This document shows, piece by piece, positions 32,947-38,815 of a DNA stretch of 38,815 bases. The first letter of the stretch is position 1. The number at the start of each line of letters is the position of its first letter. The notes under the pieces were generated by a model, which was given only the letters and a program-made list of their open reading frames with translations, was not told where the DNA came from and searched no databases. This DNA is from an uncultured Alteromonadales bacterium. GTDB lineage: Bacteria > Pseudomonadota > Gammaproteobacteria > Pseudomonadales > Cellvibrionaceae. Location of the stretch: assembly GCA_937864365.1 (NCBI GenBank), contig CALMJT010000019.1, positions 1 to 38,815 on the forward strand, in the 5' to 3' direction. The position numbers and the translations under genes were made by a program.

Positions 32947-35937
32947 TTAAATCCCTTTCGGGTTTTGACTAACAATATGGGCGCAACCAAGATGGTCTGA
33001 AACACCTCGGAAGAAAGATTCGGAGCGATCAATCACAGGGAAACCCGTGGCGGTCACTGTGTGTGGTACAAATTTACCTTTATAAAAATGAAATAACTCG
33101 CCAGTTTGAGGATGCCAAGAAATCAGTTGAATCCAGCCATTGCCAACTAAACGTCCAATCATTGGATATTTATCGGCAATTTCAAGTAAGCGCTCAGGTG
33201 TTGCCTCAACGATGGTTAATAATCTAACCGGCTCGTGAATCTCTACCATCTGCCAGGTTAAACCTGTTCTTAAATCGGAGGAGTGACCGTTCATGACGCC
33301 CACTAATCCGGCGATATTATGTGGCAGCTTTGTGCCGCAACCGTATACAACCGGATCGGTAACGCTGAAATAATATTCCAAATTAATGCCTGCACCCACG
33401 GGGCCTGCGGCTTGTAAAATATTCGCCACGATAGTGCCGTCTGAATCTTGTTCGGGATCGTAGGAAATTAAAAAGGCACGACGATCCATGTACAGATTTC
33501 GCGTTTTCTCACGACGTCCAATAATACAAACAGCGTTGGTAGAATGACCGTACTCGGGTCGCGGCTGCGCTAAATCGGTGGAGTGACGTTGCACGACTTT
33601 TAAAGCTTGTTGCACAGTGATATTGGCAGGAGCGTCGTTAAAGCGACGACAACGCTCGTGGGCACTGTGAGCACAGGCGTCGAGCAGCGCGTCCTCCATG
33701 GATTCCAACTGGTCTCGCAAATGGGTGGCAACGGTTTCTAGCTCGTAAAAGGTTAGCGTATCGTCTGCGGTGTTGTGGTAACCACCAACAACGTGGGTTG
33801 TGTCGGGAATATCAAGACCACGCTGCTTTAGATTGGCGCGCACCGTTGGATGATTCGCCATCATTGCAAACGCTCGCGCATTAGGGCCGCCGCGGCCACC
33901 ACCGGTTGCACCGCAGTCGTAGGCGGCTTCGTGGGGGTTATTCATGCTCGATGAACCATGACCAATAATCGTAATTAACGGCGCAAAATGTTTGGTAAGT
34001 CCCATGGTGCGCAGCAGCTTTTCAACGATGTCGGTGGCTTCTTGAAGCGTGAATCCGGGCAAGAGTCCGGCGGCGTTACGTTGATCATTAATATTGCCTT
34101 TATCATCTTCACGAAACAGCTTAAGCGTGGTTTTGGGTCGGTCGTGATGATGGCCGGTAATACGATGCAATAGATTGTGAGAGAAACTGGGAAACAAGGT
34201 ATGGCTTAACAGCGATGCCACATGTAAACCACCCATGGCAACGGTCCAAATACTGCTGCTCAATAACTTTAAACGACTGCGTTGCAAAAATTTAAGCCAT
34301 TGGCCCTGACGCAATCGTTTTGAGCGATAGTTTTTTTCGTTGTCAATTGCTATCTCTTCGACAAAATGTTGAGGCGTTGCTGTAACCGGGCACAGTGGTC
34401 GCGAGTGAACATCGTCAAAACCTTTGTATTGCATCACCACGCCAAAAAATCCGGGGCAGCCATAGGTTTCAGCTTCGGGTAAAATTTCTTCCAGATGGCG
34501 ACGAGTTGACTCTTCTCGGTCATCCATACAGAACACCGCCTGAACCTTAGGTACCGCTTTTGAACTATGATCACAGGATTTGTCGGCGCAGACGTCGGTC
34601 GCCATCAACGGTTTTTGATGCTCCGTTAATGCATTTAAAATGTGGTTGCGGTGATGGCGTTCAAATGCGAGGTGCAATAGATAAGAGCGCTCAAAGTGAT
34701 TAAATCGCTCATGCTCAGCGAGCCACGCAGACGCTTTTGTTTTATCGGCAAACAACGCCGGTAAAAAAGTAAAAGCTTGCGCACTGACAAAAGCTTCGTA
34801 CACCAAAGAGATTTTGCTGTCGGTAACCGTTTCGGGTGTCGTCCACGTTGCTTGGTAATCGGTCATAGCAACGGTGCTTTCACGCTCGGCTTTGTAGGCT
34901 GCCGCTAAATCAAGCGTTAGTTGCACGGCTAAAAAGTCGATGAGTTTACCCGGAACAGGATTGATCGGTAACTTATCGGGATGACACTCAAATTGGCGGA
35001 ACATGCCTGCCCAACCGCGCAATGAATGCAAGGTCTCAAAAATAGTCTGTTCCCAGTGCTCTTTGGGAACAGACATTGTTTCTAAAAGATGAATAACGGT
35101 CTGGGCGCTGCTCCAATTATTGTCGATTTGTTTCTTGCATTGCTGCTTAACCGACTTCAGCCAACTTTCTTGTAACACAGGCGTAAGCATGTAAGCCTGG
35201 AAAGCCGCGAGAAAACCTTGTCCGCGCAACGGTAAGGCGTGATTCGATACGCCTTGATCAACAAACGCAGACGCAAGCTTAACCAGAAGAGGATGTACCC
35301 AAGAATCGGTATCAATACCGGTGCGAGCCAGATAAAAATCGCGAGCACGGGGGTAAGTCACGGTTTTGTGTTCGGGTTTTACCACTTCTGCTAAATACAG
35401 CCACAGTTGCTTTAAACTGCCTTTTTCAGGAATCTTCGAGGCTTTGCAATATATGGTAGAGCTTGCCAGAGTCGCAGCACTTGCGTACAAGGCATGAGGT
35501 TTATCTAAACTGCTGTGTTCGTGCAGCCACCAACGCACCGAGCTTGATGAAGGAACATCGAACAAGGTTGTTAAACGCCAAACTAAATAATCGCGTCTGG
35601 TAGGACCGCCCGGGAAAATAACCGCATCGAGATTTTCGATTTCCGCTTCCAATACCGCACTAATATCGTCAGGTAAAATACGGCCGTTATTGACCGCGGT
35701 ACGATAATACATTTCACTCATAAACGAATGTGCTTGAAAACGATTACCGGCTTCACGCACGGCATCTTTAAAGCTCAAATGCTCAAAGGTGTGTAACGGG
35801 TTGTGATGCACAAACGCATGAATAGGAGCCTGTTCGGGAAGATAATGCGCTACCTTGTCGATTAATTCGTGAACAAGATCTTCGGCGGCCAAACTCTCAA
35901 TTGACGCTTTCCCGAGTGTTGAATTCATGACTGTCAT
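32947..35937 (-). CDS. dabA: DabA, inorganic carbon transport protein (DUF2309)
   Basis: 996-aa peripheral membrane protein with a beta-carbonic-anhydrase-like active site. Zinc site: Cys470 and Asp472 (VFCMDDREES), His660 (IIGHGSSS) and Cys675 (YDCGATGGG). The His-Cys spacing of 15 equals that of the characterised Halothiobacillus protein (C351, D353, H524, C539). With DabB it converts CO2 to bicarbonate one-way, driven by the cation gradient. This is the long form, with about 120 extra residues before the site. The ATG lies 4 nt after sulP2 and its ribosome-binding site overlaps that gene's end. Confidence 0.95.
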   Translation of the reverse strand: MTVMNSTLGKASIESLAAEDLVHELIDKVAHYLPEQAPIHAFVHHNPLHTFEHLSFKDAVREAGNRFQAHSFMSEMYYRTAVNNGRILPDDISAVLEAEIENLDAVIFPGGPTRRDYLVWRLTTLFDVPSSSSVRWWLHEHSSLDKPHALYASAATLASSTIYCKASKIPEKGSLKQLWLYLAEVVKPEHKTVTYPRARDFYLARTGIDTDSWVHPLLVKLASAFVDQGVSNHALPLRGQGFLAAFQAYMLTPVLQESWLKSVKQQCKKQIDNNWSSAQTVIHLLETMSVPKEHWEQTIFETLHSLRGWAGMFRQFECHPDKLPINPVPGKLIDFLAVQLTLDLAAAYKAERESTVAMTDYQATWTTPETVTDSKISLVYEAFVSAQAFTFLPALFADKTKASAWLAEHERFNHFERSYLLHLAFERHHRNHILNALTEHQKPLMATDVCADKSCDHSSKAVPKVQAVFCMDDREESTRRHLEEILPEAETYGCPGFFGVVMQYKGFDDVHSRPLCPVTATPQHFVEEIAIDNEKNYRSKRLRQGQWLKFLQRSRLKLLSSSIWTVAMGGLHVASLLSHTLFPSFSHNLLHRITGHHHDRPKTTLKLFREDDKGNINDQRNAAGLLPGFTLQEATDIVEKLLRTMGLTKHFAPLITIIGHGSSSMNNPHEAAYDCGATGGGRGGPNARAFAMMANHPTVRANLKQRGLDIPDTTHVVGGYHNTADDTLTFYELETVATHLRDQLESMEDALLDACAHSAHERCRRFNDAPANITVQQALKVVQRHSTDLAQPRPEYGHSTNAVCIIGRREKTRNLYMDRRAFLISYDPEQDSDGTIVANILQAAGPVGAGINLEYYFSVTDPVVYGCGTKLPHNIAGLVGVMNGHSSDLRTGLTWQMVEIHEPVRLLTIVEATPERLLEIADKYPMIGRLVGNGWIQLISWHPQTGELFHFYKGKFVPHTVTATGFPVIDRSESFFRGVSDHLGCAHIVSQNPKGI

Positions 35938-35941
35938 AAAG

Positions 35942-37531
35942 CTATACCTTCATACGTACCGCAAGAGGATGGTCGCTAACTGCACGCATTGTATCCATGC
36001 CCACAATGTCCATTTTTAAGTCTGGTCGAACACTAAAGACTACGTCCAGTCCACTTAAGAAAGTGTGGTCTACTAATTTTGCGTGAGATACATCTACTTG
36101 AACCAAAATATCTTTATCAGGAATTGCTGCTACCGTTTTTTTCAATTTAAGCAAGCTTGTGAATGCAGCGTTACCAGAAATACTAATCACCCAAATGTTA
36201 CCTTGTTTCTTACTGGAAATATGGCTTTTAAACAGTGCAATTGGGCCAACACCGCGAATGCCATGAAAAACCACTTTGGCGATAAGTCCTGCGGCCACAC
36301 CCATTAATAAGTCGGTTAATAGGGTCACCACTACCGTCAACGAGAATAAGAACAGCTGATCTTTACCAATTTCATTGGCATGCAACACTTCTTTTAGCGA
36401 AGCCAAGCGTAAACCCGTCACAATCAACATCGCAGCAAGGGCTGACAGCGGAATCAACTGAATAAGATCGGTTAGCACCGCCACATACAACAATAAGAAT
36501 ACGCCATGGAAGAAGTTGGCTCTATGACTTTGCGCTCCGGCGTCAACATTGGCTTTGCTGCGCACAATTTCAGAAATCATAGGTAATCCACCCAAAAACG
36601 CCGCAATTGTATTGCCAACCGCAACAGCAAATAGATCGCGATTTAAATCCGAAGGGTGTTTGTATTCTTTGATAGCATCAACGGCAACAACGCTCAAGGT
36701 TGATTCGATAGAACCCACCAACGCAAACATTAAAATGTATTTAATCGAAGTTAGAGAAAATATTGCCGAAAAATCTGGAAAGGTGAGGCCGTCTAAAATC
36801 GAGTCTGGTAACTGCACCATAAATTTCGATCCGGTGGCTACTGTGCTACCAAAAAATTGAGTGCCCGCATCCGAAGGTAAGCCAAAATAGACCGCCATAG
36901 GTACCGCTAAAAACAACACAACTAAATGCGCAGGAATCAGCTTCAATTTACCAAAAGCAATCTTCGGCCAAGCCAGTAACACAATAAGAGAGACAAAACC
37001 GATTAAACTCACCACAAAATTTGCATCAATAAATGAAGCAGGAATTTCGGCGATAAGACCAATAGCTTCGTGAGCTTCTGGCTTAACACCCAAGGCAACG
37101 TGAACTTGTTTAGAGACAATGATAATACCAATGGCCGCAAGCATACCGTGCACAACCGTCTTCGACATAGCAATGCCGAGACCTGCCGTGCGTGCGAGCG
37201 CTAATATCAATTGCAAAATTCCAGCACCAACGCCCACGGCAATGGCTTGGTGGTAGCCTTTGCTCATATCACCTTGGCCCAATTCAACCACCGCGCCTAG
37301 GGCAATAACAATAAGACCTGCCGCCGGGCCTTTAATCGTAAAGCGTGCGCTACCAATCCAAGAAACAATCAGTGCGCCAACAATTGCGGTAATTAGTCCG
37401 GCAAACGGAGGAAAACCACTTGCGGTAGCGATACCCAAACACAACGGCAGGGCAATTAAAGAAATAATAAATCCGGCTTTAATATCCGCCAGCCAAAATG
37501 CCGGCGAATTTAGAGAGGTAGGTTTAGACAT
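35942..37531 (-). CDS. SulP-family anion (probable bicarbonate) transporter 2
   Basis: 529 aa from the ATG at 37531. The SulP N-terminus is AFWLADIKAGFIISLIALPLC (split: AFWLADIKAG, then FIISLIALPLC). There are about 12-14 helices, the GLPMISEIVRSKAN signature, and a C-terminal STAS domain (about 440-529, with DVSHAKLVDHTFLSGLD). A TTG at 37594 would add 21 residues without homology. First gene of a four-gene operon with dabA, so bicarbonate import is the likely role. It is only distantly similar to SulP1, so probably not a recent duplicate. Confidence 0.9.
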   Translation of the reverse strand: MSKPTSLNSPAFWLADIKAGFIISLIALPLCLGIATASGFPPFAGLITAIVGALIVSWIGSARFTIKGPAAGLIVIALGAVVELGQGDMSKGYHQAIAVGVGAGILQLILALARTAGLGIAMSKTVVHGMLAAIGIIIVSKQVHVALGVKPEAHEAIGLIAEIPASFIDANFVVSLIGFVSLIVLLAWPKIAFGKLKLIPAHLVVLFLAVPMAVYFGLPSDAGTQFFGSTVATGSKFMVQLPDSILDGLTFPDFSAIFSLTSIKYILMFALVGSIESTLSVVAVDAIKEYKHPSDLNRDLFAVAVGNTIAAFLGGLPMISEIVRSKANVDAGAQSHRANFFHGVFLLLYVAVLTDLIQLIPLSALAAMLIVTGLRLASLKEVLHANEIGKDQLFLFSLTVVVTLLTDLLMGVAAGLIAKVVFHGIRGVGPIALFKSHISSKKQGNIWVISISGNAAFTSLLKLKKTVAAIPDKDILVQVDVSHAKLVDHTFLSGLDVVFSVRPDLKMDIVGMDTMRAVSDHPLAVRMKV

Positions 37532-37731
37532 AGAAATACCCAAAGAAATTAAAATGTAATTTAAATTGAGTGTCTTCACGAATTTTGCACGCAAGCAGAC
37601 CTACTTCGAACTCTACAGAACAAAGAAGATTTAAATTTGTGCATAATTCTTCCGGGTGCAAAAGCGCCTAAGCAATAAAGCCTATAAACACACGGAAAGA
37701 AGTCACGAAAGACCGTTAAAGAATTAAAAAA

Positions 37732-38094
37732 TTATGCGCGAGCAGGCGGTGCTCTTGAGTTGTAAATGGAACTGCTGGAGTACTTATAATAAGGAAGGAT
37801 AAAAATATTTGGCGTATACGAATAGACTACGGGCGATAATCGATAGGTATAAACAAAACTGATGCTGTCTAAACCTTCATAAAACTTATAGCTCTCATAT
37901 CTTTCCGGCTGATCATCGTTAATATCAATTTCGGGTAAATCATCTAAAAAACCGAAAAAGGATGCCGACGGTAATTCGTGGTGTGAAGAATTAGGTGATA
38001 ACGAAAAAGAGCTGGAAAAATAAAAAAGGCAGCAGAAAGCCAAAACCCAAAGGTGCTTTAGGTGGTAATAATGCAAGTATTTTTTACTAAGCAT
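37732..38094 (-). CDS. Small exported Tyr/Ser-rich protein, uncharacterised
   Basis: 120 aa. The N-terminus (Lys/His-rich, then WVLAFCCLFYFSSSFS) looks like a signal peptide. The middle is acidic (DDLPEIDINDDQPE) and the C-terminal third is rich in Tyr, Ser and Pro. GGAG lies about 12 nt upstream of the ATG. It is on the same strand as the dab operon and 200 bp upstream of it, so could be a separate unit. No family recognised; it might be a non-coding open frame. Confidence 0.4.
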   Translation of the reverse strand: MLSKKYLHYYHLKHLWVLAFCCLFYFSSSFSLSPNSSHHELPSASFFGFLDDLPEIDINDDQPERYESYKFYEGLDSISFVYTYRLSPVVYSYTPNIFILPYYKYSSSSIYNSRAPPARA

Positions 38095-38175
38095 TGATCG
38101 TAAAAGCTCCGGTTAAAGGGATAACAACTGCAATAATGTTACGTTTGGTTAACTGACTACAAAAACTTCAGATTA

Positions 38176-38275
38176 GCCTCTCTAAAAGTCAAGCAGAGGC
38201 AGAAATTGAGATTTCCAATTTCGTCACAATTTTATTCATTTACTGTATTTAAAAGTGGCGACACATTCTTGCTGT
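38176..38275. repeat. MITE-like repeat, copy H
   Basis: GCCTCT (38176-38181) and AGAGGC (38195-38200) form a short dyad, followed by AGAAATTGAGATTTCCAATT, then TCACAATTT and GGCGACACATTCTTG, colinear with copy A. The right end is eroded. Confidence 0.6.
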
Positions 38276-38763
38276 TTAGTGTGGCTATTGTAGTGTGGTT
38301 ACTGATTGAGGAATAACTAGGCATTATTCGCCGTAAAATAGCTACACTCAATTAAACAGATTGTTACCGCCTTTTATAAACATCATGTTAAACAATGTAT
38401 TGAAACTGATTCTGTGTTTTGTAGCGCTGGATGCCTTTTTAAAAATACTTGTAGAAAATTTATATACCGTTGGTTTTTTTAAATATCTGAGGTTGGCAAA
38501 AAAGACTTATAAACCATTGAGAAGTTCTTAGGTATTTAAAAATATTTTTAAGGATTAATGTGTCACAAATTTAAAACATAAACACAGTTTGTGAAAAAAC
38601 TGTGACGGTTTTAATCTTCTCAAATTACCTTGTAGTTTTTTTGAAAACTATTTAACCAATTTATCTAAAAAAAGGGAGTTTAAATAGTTATCAGTTTTGT
38701 AAAACTGTTGCTTGATTAAAGTGCTTATCAAATAAAGCATATATATGGCGATAAAATACCATA

Positions 38764-38815
38764 GGAACCTCTGATTAACTCATCCATGATTTAATCAGAG
38801 GACAGAAATTGAAAA
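38764..38815. repeat. MITE-like repeat, copy I (left part)
   Basis: GGAACCTCTGATTAA begins the copy. The 11-bp arms 38768-38778 and 38791-38801 are perfect. ACAGAAATTGAAAA follows to the window edge, the same junction as in copies D and H. Confidence 0.75.

Larger units (their letters stand above)
38095..38815. other. Terminal intergenic region rich in dyads
   Basis: About 720 bp without a gene. It holds two dispersed-repeat copies (38176-38275, 38764-38815), a CACAGTTT/AAACTGTG hairpin (38583-38604) and a CAGTTTT-GT-AAAACTG palindrome (38692-38707). Confidence 0.5.

Noticed and set aside
37532-37594. Upstream TTG start for SulP2
   Set aside because: The extra 21 residues precede the normal SulP N-terminus, and TTG is a poor start compared with the ATG at 37531.

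Overview
The window reads as chromosomal DNA of a marine-type gammaproteobacterium with moderate-to-low GC, related to the Cellvibrionales/Oceanospirillales/Pseudomonas side of the class. The grounds are the gene order bfr-bfd-prx-rnt-pyrC-motY-argG, which matches Pseudomonas, a cbb3 oxidase cluster with an ANR/FNR-type site, and the protein families present. The genus cannot be named from the sequence alone. No rRNA, tRNA, CRISPR array, phage gene or transposase was recognised.

Layout. 1-2.9 kb: an OmpA-type outer-membrane protein with thrombospondin type 3 repeats, and an MscS channel. 2.9-10.6 kb: iron and redox housekeeping (bacterioferritin, its ferredoxin Bfd, a 2-Cys peroxiredoxin), then RNase T, dihydroorotase, the flagellar T-ring protein MotY and argininosuccinate synthase. 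11.1-21.2 kb: cytochrome cbb3 oxidase in three blocks, ccoNOQP, ccoG and ccoHIS, followed by a TauE/SafE-like membrane protein with a His-rich tail. 21.4-25.3 kb: an unrecognised 140-aa protein, a di-heme cytochrome c peroxidase-family lipoprotein, and a thiopurine methyltransferase-GNAT fusion preceded by a repeat-built leader ORF.

25.7-37.6 kb is the most notable part, an island for inorganic carbon handling. It holds an exported delta-class carbonic anhydrase, an OxyR-subfamily LysR regulator without the peroxidatic cysteine, a cytoplasmic beta-carbonic anhydrase with a SulP transporter, and a tightly packed opposing operon SulP2-DabA-DabB-(NuoM-like membrane protein). DabA/DabB form an energy-coupled CO2-to-bicarbonate pump. 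The NuoL-like DabB ends early here and is followed, with a 4-nt overlap, by a second degenerate antiporter-like protein. This looks like a three-subunit DAB variant. No RuBisCO or carboxysome gene is present, so the bicarbonate may feed anaplerotic carboxylases.

Intergenic DNA is long, AT-rich and repeat-laden. A MITE-like family with ends resembling GGAAnCTCTGATTAA occurs in about nine full or degenerate copies, including both window edges. Three unrelated tandem repeats all share a 15-bp period.
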